Assembly (NCBI GenBank): GCA_907163345.1
Contig: CAJQUN010000003.1
Location: forward strand, 25,683,879-25,747,878
DNA from: Haberlea rhodopensis
Lineage: Eukaryota; Streptophyta; Magnoliopsida; Lamiales; Gesneriaceae
Direction: 5' to 3'
DNA: 64,000 nt
In this document: positions 24,940 through 36,287 of the stretch, one piece after another
Layout: the number at the start of each line of letters is the position of its first letter
Numbering within the stretch: the stretch's first letter is position 1
Notes under the pieces: generated by a model
Told to the model about the DNA's origin: nothing
The model's input: only the letters and a program-made list of their open reading frames with translations
Databases searched by the model: none
Program-made: the position numbers and the translations under genes

Positions 24940-27900
24940 CCAACCCTTTTACAAACTAAATATTTTCTACATACCCAATACAACAACAATAAATTATCAA
25001 TAAGAATTAACAATTAAGAAGCACCAAAAACTGAAGCCATATCTTTAAAAGAAAGAAACTAAGAAGTACCAAGCTGCACCAAATAAAGTAACATGACAAT
25101 AAATGATTGTTTGTTGACCTATGAGAAACCACACCAGAAGTTCTTATTATACTAATAAAAGTTAGAAATTAGATTCAAGGTGACACCAATTTCAACAAGA
25201 AACAAATGACAATTGAGTATTTTTTTATAAAGTTCTCATAAATTAATTAAATATACTATGCATTAAGGAGTTATTATTTAATTCTCGTACATGCATTATC
25301 TTATAAATTTAACGAATTACTAATCTCAATCTCAAACAAATTGTAACTTTCAAACTTAAAAGACTAATTTTTTTGGAAGAAGTCACATAAAGCAAACATA
25401 ATTACTCCCTCAACCTTTCATAACATGATTGCTAAAAAAATTTGATACAACCAAAATGATTTCTTGCAATTTTTTAATTTGAAAAGGTTTTATTTATCAA
25501 CCTTCTATTAGCTCGAAACTATGAAGTTCTAAAAATCGAACAATGGATTGAGTTAAACGCTCACTATATCACACCTAAGATGTAGGGAGGATTGTTATTG
25601 TTGCTGATGCCTTCCGTAAAGAAAGAAGAGCGATTTCCTCTACGCACAAGGTGGGTGAGTTCGCAACATTAGCCAACCTCACTTGGATACTAAAACCCTA
25701 ATAAACAACTGCAACCTATACCGACATGCCCTACAAGATTGGGCTCGATGATCAAAGATCATATAAAGAAAGGCAATAATTTATTATTGATGCCGCTTTT
25801 GTTACATATAATTGCTGGCAGCATTGGTTTTTGCTGTTAGAAATGTAAGATAAATAAAGCTTAATGCTTATTCTTCTGGTGCAAATAAAAGACTTTACTC
25901 TTTTTTCTAGGTTGCCAAAGTGGAACCTACTTATTTCGATCCACTTCTGTACACCTGATCTTACAAACACCAACACACATACAAACATTTTCATACATAT
26001 TTATGTATCTTGGTTTTTACAAACAACCCTATCCATATAATTATTTTCCTACTTATTTGTAACCCATCACACCCAACTAAAAGACCTTTGAGAAGTAAAT
26101 AGTCTCGACCAGTCAAGCTAGGCTTCACCTGAGCAAGGTTTCCCTGATCTACACCCCGCATTGGCCTGTACTCCCGCACTATAAAATCTCCTCTATTTTT
26201 TTTTTTTTGGGTGTCTCCCACTCTCCCTCCGCGCACCTAAAAACTCTAAATTTCGGATCTTGCTATGGGGGAATTTGTGAAATTTTATCTCTGTCTGGAT
26301 GTAAAGCAAATAAAAGCTTGGTTATTCGAAAAAAAAACCATTAAGATTTATTTAGTAAACATGGACTCGATACGTCATCACCATTACAAAACAACTCAAA
26401 CCAACAATCCAAGATTGGAAAGCATAGTAGGATCATACTCCAAGATATGCGCGACACCATGCGCAACCTTCTGTACTGAAGCAACTTTCATATCTCCATC
26501 CTGTTATCTCACCATCAAAAGATCAATCAAATCATGAAAAGTCCAATGAAATTTGATGATTCCAAAAAAAAAAATGTAAATTGTGGGGTTCAAGGACAAA
26601 AGATGAAAACCCAGTCAGTGTTTTGGTTAGGAAAAAGCACTGCACTAACTCGGAATGCTAATAACAATGTACTTAACAAGAGTAATTCCCTACCCAGTCC
26701 AATGAGCTTTTCCAAAACTTTAACATACAACAAAACCCTTGAGAAACACAACGGCAATATCACTCAGTTTTCAAACATGAATTGGGATGCCATAAGAATT
26801 CAACCCAAAGATAATGGGACATGCATATTTTAGTGGAGAGGGCCAAGGAACACAGAAAGTGGCAGCAGCTTCATGCACCTATGCATTAACTTGTAAGGAG
26901 AAAGGAGGCTCTATTCAACTATCAACGTCACATCAACAGATACAGTGTCAACATGCGGCCAAAAAGCAGTGTTAGGGGACAATAAAAGGCCCAGGCTTTT
27001 CATTTTCCTTGTCGACTTAGCTTCTTTGGTCCCCTGTATTTTGAAATGAAATCACAAAAACAGAAGTACAATTTGAGTATGAAGTTAAGGCAACCACATA
27101 GAGCAGAAAGACACTTGAAGGAATTAGGCATTGATTCAAGAAAGAGGTTAGGTCTCATCAGGAGTATCAGGATATAAATTCATCTGGTAATATCCATCAA
27201 GAATTAGGATGACAATCTTTTCCAATCAAGTTCATAAAACATAAGCTCTGTCCTTTCTCTGATAAAGGTGCCAGGCCCGAATCCTCAGTTCAGTTCATAG
27301 AAAACTCCCACAAGCAGAAAACAGCAAAAATATTAACTCCATAGCATCTGCTTAAATTTGTTTTGGCATGTATCTAATGGATGGGAAAGCACAACACACT
27401 AGAGTCCAAACCCACTTTCTCTAAGACAAGTAACTACAGAGAACTAAATCCATTAACAGCCATCTTGTTTTGCAGCACATAGCTTCCTCCTGCAATCAGT
27501 CGGTCCTGTCAACCAACAAACAACTAAAACAAATCCACACCTAGACTCCCACCATAACGGGGAAAAACACGGGCTATTGTCAAGAGGCGAAAACATTGCA
27601 AGGGAAGCTAAATTGAATACTCGGAGATTATATCAGCACATTCATATCACCTGTCCCACACGAACTAGGAAAATATATCAGAGAGTTAAAGAATAAAATT
27701 AAAAGGCGAGTTGATAAGAATTTGTCAGATATTAAACATACCACCAGGGAACATACAATCCAAGATGTGCTCAGTCCGCTTAGATTAGTATAGGTAAGCA
27801 TCAGCTTGCTTTCAAATGTGTCAGGAGCTACAACCACTAGGAACAGTCATAGTTACAAGGAACAGAAGGCATAAAAACTAAAACAGAAGCATGTCTAATA

Positions 27901-29100
27901 AAGAAGGCACACAATCACATGGGTAATAGTGAGATACACCAACACAAAGGTCAGCAACCATAAATTGAAGCGTTCAAACATATAATAAAAATTCAATCCA
28001 AGAAGACCAGACAATAATAAAAGTATCCACAGATAGAATAGTCCTACAAAAAAAACATAACCAACAGAATAATTTGTGAATCAGTAGTCCACCAGATGGC
28101 TGAACGAACTGAACCTCTCGCAACTCTCTGCAAATGTTAACATTACATCAAGGTTATGTGAGTCCCAAACTTCCAACAAGTAAATCATGGCAAGAGATAA
28201 GAAATCAGGATGAGAAGTGCTCCAACAAACGGCCTGTCAAAATATTACATAATGACAAAGAAATGAGCGTTATAATCTATTAAATAATCACTAGAGCTAC
28301 TTGTGAAAAAAGAAAGCACACATGGTAAAATTATATCAAACAGAAATACGATCTCAGAGGGTCCAAGACTCCCAACACATGGTAGAGAAGATGCCCATGG
28401 GAAACACAAGATAGTCAGTCAGAATAGACAATCTGCACGGACTCAAACACTTCACATGAGGACAAACAACGATTATCCATGGATAAAATTTTTATTACGT
28501 TCTATCATGTTCTTAAATAAATAAAAAATGCCAGTAGACATCATTTCACAATATGAATAAAATCTGTTGAGACCAGTATAAACAGCTCAGCATTACTTAG
28601 AATGAACATGACCATATACTGGTCAAGTATGACTCCTCTTTGCAAGCACAACTTTTTATTTGTAAGCTCGTATAAAGTAAACTTGAACTCGATCAATAAA
28701 AACTAGTGTTGAGAAAAGGAAGAAAGGCTTGTAGGTTCACATGCAATGTGATAGGAACATTTGGTTTCAATGTACCTACAACTGTACAATTGGGTGTCAA
28801 AACATTAAACAGTTTATTAAGTGCAAGTCTAAATTCACACCTTTCCATTTTACTGTCCGAGTATTTACACAGCTATAGCATTTTTTTCTCTCGTTGTTCC
28901 TAACTAGTATGAGGCAAAAATACCAATGGTCCAACGAAAACACTTGCACACCCATCAGATGGCTATCTAATGAGCTACCACTACCTGACGTAACCTTTTT
29001 CAATAATTGGCTGACAAGCATGTGAAAAAACACAAATCAATCAGACATTGTGGCAATAAGAACAGAAAGAGAATTATTCCAATACGAGAAAATTAATGCA
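24940..29100. other. Gene-free stretch downstream of SF1
   Basis: No supported coding gene; the short open frames lack domain signals. After the SF1 stop codon the minus strand reads CAAATCAGAGGTAAACACTG near 29100, a good splice donor (G|GTAAAC), so SF1 may have an intron in its 3' UTR. The acceptor was not located, so the 3' end could lie anywhere in this interval. The segment at 25935-26050 is a dispersed repeat listed separately. Confidence 0.35.
25935..26050. repeat. Dispersed repeat shared with 58389-58495
   Basis: CCACTTCTGTACACCTGATC, ATACATATTTATGTATCTTGG, TTTTTACAAACA and CCATATAA recur at 58389-58495 in the same order and orientation with scattered changes. The length is about 110 bp. 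It could be a small MITE or SINE fragment; no ends were defined. Confidence 0.6.
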
Positions 29101-29145
29101 GTGTTTACCTCTGATTTGAAAAGCGGTCTTCATTATATTCCGTTA

Positions 29146-31536
29146 TCATTTCAGTTCTGCCATGAAATTTTCATATTCAACATCCTTATTGTAGTTACTT
29201 TTCTCAGGTGCGGATGGGGGAGGTCCTGGGGGATTTGAGGCCCAAGGAACATTACTCAAGCTACGAGAGGGGTCTACGGTCAACTGAGGGACAGCAGGAG
29301 GGGGAGGAGGAACAGCCCCATAATAAGCCGAATAGCTATAAGGAGGTGCTGGGTAAGCATTTGGTGGCATGGAAGCCACGGAATGGCCAAATATAAAGGT
29401 TGGGGCAGATTGAACAGGTGCACTGCTCTGGGGTTGCATTCCAGGCGGGTAACTTTGCTGTGTCTCACCAGCAGATGAATAACTTTGTTGGGTATCACCA
29501 GATGAAATAGTCTGTACTAGGGCGCTAGAAGTAGCTGGTGGCATTGACGGTGGAGGATATTGCATTCCAAATTGAGGAGAGAGTTGCCCCGGAACAGGAG
29601 GATACATGGCTGATCCTGGAGGAGGCGGAGGATAATGAGGATAAGAAGCATAAAGAGGAGGTCTGGGTGGACCCCATGAAACTTGTGCCCCGGTGTAGCT
29701 CCCAGGTGGAGCACCAGAAATTGGACCACCGAGATTGTATTGCTGGGACGGGTAGGCACCACCAGGCTGACTCAGTGCAGGGTATGAAGGTACTGCTGAA
29801 ACTGGAGGCCCTGGAGGCACTGTTGGCTGAGGTGGTTTGCCAGCTACTCTCACAGCAATTGTTCTCCCATCTAACCTGTGACCATTCATTCTTGCAATGG
29901 CATTATTGGCCTGGTGGACATCAGCATACTTGACAAATCCATAACCTTTACTCAGACCAGAGTCACGGTCTTTAATAACCTTAGCCATAACAATTTCACC
30001 AAAAGGAGAGAACAAGTTGATCAAACCATCATCATCAAAAGTGGGTGGCAAGTACCCAATGTATAGATTTGTTTCATCATATTCCTTTGGCTTGATTATA
30101 TTAGCTCCTAGACCAGCTTGTATGGTGTTACCAGAAGTGTTCGTACCACCAGCCCAAGGGGGATTGGCTCCAGAACTACCGGGTAGGGCAAGTGTGGCAG
30201 AGCTTTGCTTTATTGCAGACTCTGGAACGGTTCCTCCCAATTCTGCCAAGAAGTTTTGATACTCATCATCCATTTTCTTGCCTGTGGTATTCTTCACTGG
30301 GCAATCAATTGTAGGATGCCCACCATCACCGCAGATCTTACAGAGTACATCGCTCTTAAAAGTTGATGTTCGAGAAGGACATGCATATTGTCGATGACCA
30401 GGCTCACCACACAGCCTACAAAATTCTTCATCCCTGATGGTGCCATTCAGGGCCGCAAGCTCCTTAAGTTGCTGCCTCTTGTGCTCGTTAAGAACCTCAT
30501 CAACAGGCTGCAAGAGCTTCTCGAGCATACCTGCAGCAGCATCAAGTGACTCCTGAGTGTCAGCCTCCACCAACACATGCAAATCTTCATTCTCCGAAAG
30601 ATCAGGTTTCAAATCCCTCTTCTGTTGCAGTCTACCCTCCTTTATAGAGCCTTTACCCCTAATAACAATCTTTGCTCCGGTCTCTCTTTCCATCCTCTTC
30701 TGGGTGTTTCCTCTCGGACCAATAATCAGCCCAATGAAATTATAACCTGGATACTCCTTCATTGGAATATAGAGCTTCTTATAAAGCTTTGGCGGCCTAT
30801 AATCCGCAGGTGGCTTAAAGGCCGGATTCTTCTTAATAATCTGTGATATAATTTCTTGCCTCTCCCTATTCAATTTCTCACGGGCTCGATACTCCCTCGT
30901 GTTAATCCTAATACCAAAGTTATCATAAACAGGCTCAGGAGAGGGCGACCTAGCGCCTTCAGGTCTATCGTCCAAAGGCATACCAGATTGCAATTTGCGA
31001 CTGATTTCAAGCAACCTACTATTCAAAGCCTGAACCTCGGGATCGAATTCAATACCAGCAGTGAAATCTTTCATAAAATCAGGCAACTGAATCACGGGCT
31101 TCGGTTCATCATCTGCCCACCTGGATCTCCGCTTCCTCCCTCCAGTCCCGACATTGCCATCACCACCTCCGTCATTCGCAGCACCATCGTTACTCGACTC
31201 GCTCGGAGGAGGGTCCCAGCGCGATCTCCTCTTCCTCCGGCTGGTCGTCTCCTCCTCGCCACCTGAAAAATCCTTGTCGGTGCCGCTGTTTGTGTTCGTC
31301 AGCCCGTTTCCTGACAGTAGCTGCTTCGGTAGATTCGATTTCGGAGAACCCTCGTCCACCCCTGGATGTCCGTTCTCAGGAACCGCAGTCGACGAATAGT
31401 GAGCTTTTTCTATGGTTTCGGATTGGTGTTTTTCGGGGTAATTGGATAACTTATCGTCCGAGTGAGGCGATTGAAGCTGGGATTCAGGCTGCGTCTGCGG
31501 CGGTGAATCCATGTAAATGGATTGAATGGTGTCCAT
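29146..31536 (-). CDS. SF1: Splicing factor 1 / branch-point binding protein
   Basis: Intronless frame of 796 residues from MDTIQSIYMDSPPQ; the frame stays open further upstream, but this ATG gives the expected family length (the Arabidopsis protein is about 800 residues, from memory). SF1 binds the intron branch point and U2AF65 in early spliceosome assembly in the nucleus. Two RKRRSRW motifs (about 101-107 and 134-140) look like duplicated U2AF-homology ligand motifs. Next come the SF1 helix hairpin (about 150-240), a KH-QUA2 domain (about 250-350, GPRG loop at 273), two CCHC zinc knuckles (373-386 and 399-412), an RRM (about 490-566, LYIGYLPP and KGYGFVKY), and a Pro/Ser/Tyr-rich tail. The RRM is a plant-specific addition. 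An LTR begins 295 bp upstream of the start codon. Confidence 0.95.
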   Translation of the reverse strand: MDTIQSIYMDSPPQTQPESQLQSPHSDDKLSNYPEKHQSETIEKAHYSSTAVPENGHPGVDEGSPKSNLPKQLLSGNGLTNTNSGTDKDFSGGEEETTSRRKRRSRWDPPPSESSNDGAANDGGGDGNVGTGGRKRRSRWADDEPKPVIQLPDFMKDFTAGIEFDPEVQALNSRLLEISRKLQSGMPLDDRPEGARSPSPEPVYDNFGIRINTREYRAREKLNRERQEIISQIIKKNPAFKPPADYRPPKLYKKLYIPMKEYPGYNFIGLIIGPRGNTQKRMERETGAKIVIRGKGSIKEGRLQQKRDLKPDLSENEDLHVLVEADTQESLDAAAGMLEKLLQPVDEVLNEHKRQQLKELAALNGTIRDEEFCRLCGEPGHRQYACPSRTSTFKSDVLCKICGDGGHPTIDCPVKNTTGKKMDDEYQNFLAELGGTVPESAIKQSSATLALPGSSGANPPWAGGTNTSGNTIQAGLGANIIKPKEYDETNLYIGYLPPTFDDDGLINLFSPFGEIVMAKVIKDRDSGLSKGYGFVKYADVHQANNAIARMNGHRLDGRTIAVRVAGKPPQPTVPPGPPVSAVPSYPALSQPGGAYPSQQYNLGGPISGAPPGSYTGAQVSWGPPRPPLYASYPHYPPPPPGSAMYPPVPGQLSPQFGMQYPPPSMPPATSSALVQTISSGDTQQSYSSAGETQQSYPPGMQPQSSAPVQSAPTFIFGHSVASMPPNAYPAPPYSYSAYYGAVPPPPPAVPQLTVDPSRSLSNVPWASNPPGPPPSAPEKSNYNKDVEYENFMAELK

Positions 31537-31831
31537 TGCAGAACTGGAAAACCAAAGGGTTTTGAACTTCTCGCGATTTGAGACGTTAAATTCTCGATTT
31601 GTCGAGACGTTACCACGATTACGAATAGGTAAGTGATATTGCCAAACCATAAACGTTTTCTGCCAAAGCAATATTTTCCCGATTTTACCTTTATTTTAAA
31701 AGCCAATTTTTTCAAAAAAGAAAAAAAAAAAAGGCCAATTTTTTTTAAATTCCCACAACATCCTTCTCTAACCTTTCTTTGGAATTATAAAACCCAATTA
31801 ATCTTTCCCAAAATCCTAATTATTTTATATT

Positions 31832-33208
31832 TGTCAGGCCCCGAGACTGGAGCGCATGACACCGACGTTGATTCCAAAAATTAATTCAAAATCAACAAGT
31901 ATCGTGTACAGATCTATGATAAAAACCAGTTTATTTATTCCATTAAAAATAATTATCGTCTTTACAAGTAGAAATCAACTTGAATAAGTTGTTCATAAAA
32001 CACCTTAGATCTAAACAGAGTCGTGGAAGCGTAATTGAAAGAATAGAAGTCTTGGAGTCTCCTAAGTGTTATTGCCATCCTTCATCGATATCTCTTCATT
32101 GTTCTTATTTGAGGGAGGTAAGGGGTAGATTGTTCGGGAAAACACTCAACAAGTAGGTGCTAGTTGAACATGATAAAACATACGTATAAAGCTTTTCAAA
32201 TAACTCTTTATCAAACACATAGTAAATCGATACGCATACTCATAATTGCTCACACTAGAGCCTTATCACATAAACACATAATCAGATAATCATTTTTTGG
32301 GATCAAGAGGTGGCTCTCATTTGCATATCACTTTGCTATTAAGGATCAAGAGGTGGCTCTCATGCATGTGGCACGCTCACATCATGTAGCACTTTGCTCC
32401 GTCGAATCGTAGCACTTTGCCCCGCAGACCTTCGACTTTCGATGCACATTCCTCATAAACTTTCATAATATGATCTTCAAAATACATTTTTTGTGTTCAA
32501 CTGAAATTTTAACACATATATAAAGTTCAAAACGAAATGACATTTCTAGCAAAAACCCAATTACAGTCGGATATAGAAAGCGTGGTATAATGGATCCCGG
32601 ATTACGAAGGTGGTGCAAGTCATCTCCTCTCTTGCCTTGAAGCTTTCGAATTCTTGTGTGTGTGTGAGTAGGTGAATTTCGAAAAAGAGCTAGTATGTGG
32701 AATATAGTTTTCTTTCTTTTGGTAGTAGAGTTGGATAATCATCCCTTAACCTTGGCCAAAGAAATCCCATAAATTGAGTCAAGTTAAGTAAAGTCATGAA
32801 TGCATGATATTATGATAATTGGATAACAATGGTGTGGCAATTAAGTGGGAATGGGTGAGGTTATTGGGACAATTATGAGTAAGATGATTTCAATGCAGGA
32901 GGATTTTAAATTGGATCTCTAAATTTTGGTCATATGATTGAATAAGATAATTGAATGGTAATGTCATGATTTGATCATGCGATTAAATGGATATTTGGGT
33001 AGGCATTTGAATGAGTCAATTAAATGTGGTAAATGAATAGAGGATTTTGAATGTTTATTGTAGGAAAATTGATTGATAAATTCCAAAACATTGACCTTTT
33101 AATGACATAATTTGAGCAATGTAACTAATGTCATTAAATTGGATTTAATGGAATTGAATTGTGACATTTGATAGGGGTTGAGTGGTGACAAGAATTTGGG
33201 TCATCACA
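31832..33208 (-). mobile_element. 3' LTR of decayed Ty3/gypsy element C
   Basis: On the minus strand the LTR starts TGTGATGACCCAAATTCTTG and ends CAGTCTCGGGGCCTGACA. Just upstream of it (plus 33209-33219) the minus strand reads GGAGGGAAGTA, a polypurine tract. It is homologous to the solo LTR at 7169-9091. It contains two copies of AAGAGGTGGCTCTCA (about 32308 and 32349). It points towards the SF1 gene in the same orientation. Confidence 0.8.
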
Positions 33209-34148
33209 TACTTCCCTCCTTATTGGAAGTTTCGGCATCGAAACTTGAGTCAGCTCGATCTTGAAAGAGATATGAATATTTCTCTGGCGTCTTTCCTTCA
33301 GTTCCCAAGAGGCATCTTTCTCCATATGGTTTGACCTTTGGACTTGACGTATGAAATGGTCATTCATGTCAGTACTTGATCCTTTGAGTCCACATTCCAG
33401 ATCAGAATTTCTTCATACTTCTTAGTTCATACACATTTCCTTCGACTACTAAAGGTTCTGCTTTGAGTACATGGCAATGCATCTCCTCAGTTGTGGTACG
33501 TGGAAAATATTATGATTTTGGAATAAGCTTTGAGCGAGCGCTATTTTGATTCCGTTGGGACTGTCATTGTTGAAAGTAAATCACTTTAGGGCAAAAAGTT
33601 TGCTCCAAATTTCGTATTGAAATCTGAGGCTGAACACATATCATATCCTCGAGGGTATGAGTTCTCCTTTCAGTCTGACCATCGATTGTGGGTAATATAT
33701 GGTACTTAGAGTCACATGAGTATTTAACGTTTATCGAAAGCTCTCCCAAAGACGTGATACAAATCGTGGGCCTCTTGGAGTTGTCAAGCGTGGCTTCCTA
33801 CGTTCATTGGTTTATAGTCTCGTCTGAGCGCTTACCTAGTCAAAACAACAATCATATCTACAAGTATTGCTTCTATTGAACTTCTGTCACGTACTTTAAT
33901 GAAGTTATCTTAGCTTTAAGAAAGCGAATGAATAAAGTTTCGAATTTAATGGGTTTTCGTCAAACTGATCAATGATAGGAGTAGTTCCTCTTATAAAATA
34001 TTGTTCAATACAATCCAAAAATTTCTCAAGGGCATCGTAAAGTGAATTAAATGATCAACTTCTTGTGAGTTAAACCGATCGAAATAATTAAATATTACAA
34101 AATTCGCAAGGATGACATATAATGTTCTAGGATACAATCACTTGGAAA
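33209..34148 (-). pseudogene. Remnant of integrase and C-terminal domain of element C
   Basis: Minus-strand frames retain scattered pieces of a gypsy integrase: DGQTERRTHTLEDM (33600-33680) and, nearer the LTR, MEKDASWELKE (33290-33320), which matches the chromodomain-like tail of element A (VEEATWEMER). Many frameshifts and stops separate them. The element was then interrupted by element B at 34149-34153 (TSD AGAAG). The part that should continue to the right of B (from 52293) could not be recognised. Confidence 0.7.
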
Positions 34149-34153
34149 AGAAG

Positions 34154-36217
34154 TGTAAGGACCCTAGTTCCTTAAGTGCGGATTAAAGGCATAATTAGAG
34201 CTAACATGCATTATCAGAGTATAAAAGTTCGTGTTGAGACTTTGAGCCTTAAGATTACATGCCAAGTTAAGGACTTTCAAATGGATTAATTACATTCTCT
34301 AACAATGAATGTTATTCACTATAGCTTTACACTACTCCTAGAGTAGACACTATACAAAATAATCATGTCCTTCCTATCAAAAGCGTTCTTCACGAGCTCA
34401 CCGCCTCAACCCGCCTCAACCCGCCTTAGCCCCTTTATCATGCCAAAATGTACCTACAAGGACAACCCCCAAAACATGAGCATATAATAATCCATATTCA
34501 ACACAATATGAATATAAGGCGTAAATGCATAAACCATAATAAAACACTTCCTGTTTTTTTCCATGCATTTTAAACGCTCTCTGTTGGTTATCCCTGTACC
34601 ATAACTCATGAGTATAATCAATAGATTATTTAATGGTTCTATACATGTCATGACATAACACCATTTCATATGCACCAATCACCCATCCCTAGTCTGTTAT
34701 AATAGTGTATTTTAATGCACATCGCTTGTCATGACAACGGCATTAATACCCCTTTGCTTCGACATATTAGCGGCATTGAATAACCTCGCGCAAATGCGAC
34801 ATGCGGCAACACCCTTGCTTCAACATTTGGCGGCAAATATTCTTTCCTCGCTACAATATGACAGCGGCAAGTATTCTATCATCGTTTCAAGTGACAGCAG
34901 CAAAGCATTAAAATCATCACTCTATATAACCATGACTCGTGGGATGTGCACCAACAATCATCATATGCATATACAATCATCATGCATAATTCAACATGTA
35001 TTTGCATCCACAATGCACAATTCCATATATACTCGCATCCACGATGCATAATCAATGAGTATAATAGATACATGTACCGTTGGGTGCCCGTACGTCTTCT
35101 ACGTACCTTTCCAAAAGTGGGATTTGGTATGACTTTACTTCCTTGGTTGCGTCGCCACCTGGGATGATTCTATACAATCACACAACCCAATATTAGAAGC
35201 TAAATAATAGACAAATACCAAAAATTCAACAAAAAACATCATTTCCCTCATTTCAGCTGCTGGCGATCGATCGCTGCGTCGAGGCGATCGATCGCGAGCC
35301 TTACCGATCGATCACCTTGACATGGCGATCGATCGCCAGACTTCACTGGCTCGCGGCGATGGATCGCGCCATATATGGCAATCGATCGCCTGCATCAGAT
35401 TTTTTGCACTGTCCTTCGACGATCAATCGCTGCATTTGTAGCGATCGATCGCCACCTGCTGTGTGCGCGATTCTTCACCATTTTTGAGCATATTCCAAGT
35501 TCCACTACATACACTTCAAACTCAATCATTCCAACAACTCAAATACCATAATAACTCCATAAAAACCCACATGAAACACCTAAAAAATCACAACACAACC
35601 ACATACAACACATACCCAAAAACAAACACATATAAACCCCAAAATGCTAACCCATTTCAAAACCAAACACCATTAAAACATTAGGAAGGGTTCCATACCT
35701 CTTATGGACTCCAAATCTCACAAGAAATCTCACAAACCAAGCTTTTGTGAAGATTTCTCCTTCCTCCTTTGGCAAATTTCGAAAATGGGAAGAGGGGTTA
35801 GGGTTGGGGGTGAAGTTGGGGATTTGATAAAGTGAAATGTAAAGTGGAGGTGTAGTGGGGTAGGGTAGTGGGGGTATAAAGGTGGTTTATAATAAAACAT
35901 GTACCCCAACAATTAACATGATGTACAAAATACCCCAACATGATATTTTAAAAGCATTTTACCAAAATGCACCCAAAACCTCAATTAAATTCATGATTTT
36001 CAAATAATTAACAACCAACATGAATAAACCATGTTAATACCCAGTTTCCCAACATGCACAACATGCACTCTGAAATGCACCCCCTGGTCATGCCTAGCAT
36101 GTGACTAAGCATTTCATCAAGATAATTAATTTCAACACATAATTAATCAACACCATACTTAATCACATAAACATAATTAATGCCCAAATTGTAATTAATT
36201 ATTTCGGGGATATCACA
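34154..36217 (-). repeat. 3' LTR of element B (2064 bp)
   Basis: Plus-strand ends are TGTAAGGACCC and GGGGATATCACA. It contains the uninterrupted site CCCTGTAC at 34592-34599, where the sister LTR carries the hAT. It also contains an array of eight GGCGATCGATCGCC-type palindromes at 35262-35453. A polypurine-type stretch (minus GTAGGAGAGTAT) flanks it at 36218-36230. Confidence 0.92.
35262..35453. repeat. Phased palindrome array in 3' LTR of B
   Basis: Eight copies of GGCGATCGATCGCC or decayed forms start at 35262, 35283, 35303, 35324, 35355, 35377, 35418 and 35440. Spacings are 21, 20, 21, 31, 22, 41 and 22 bp, about 2, 2, 2, 3, 2, 4 and 2 helical turns. The spacers between copies are not similar to each other. 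Most changes in the decayed copies are transitions at CpG. Confidence 0.9.
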
Positions 36218-36287
36218 ATACTCTCCTACTTATAAGATTTCGTCCTCGAAATCGCATGCACTTACCCAAAATGAAACTAAACATAAA

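Noticed and set aside
26265..26833. Two adjacent open frames of 90 and 99 residues as a gene
   Set aside because: No domain signal, low-complexity composition and no splice-supported link. They lie downstream of SF1 in probable non-coding sequence.
31537..31671. 45 residue N-terminal extension of SF1
   Set aside because: The upstream frame is open but has no ATG fitting the family start; its most upstream codons lie in probable 5' UTR.
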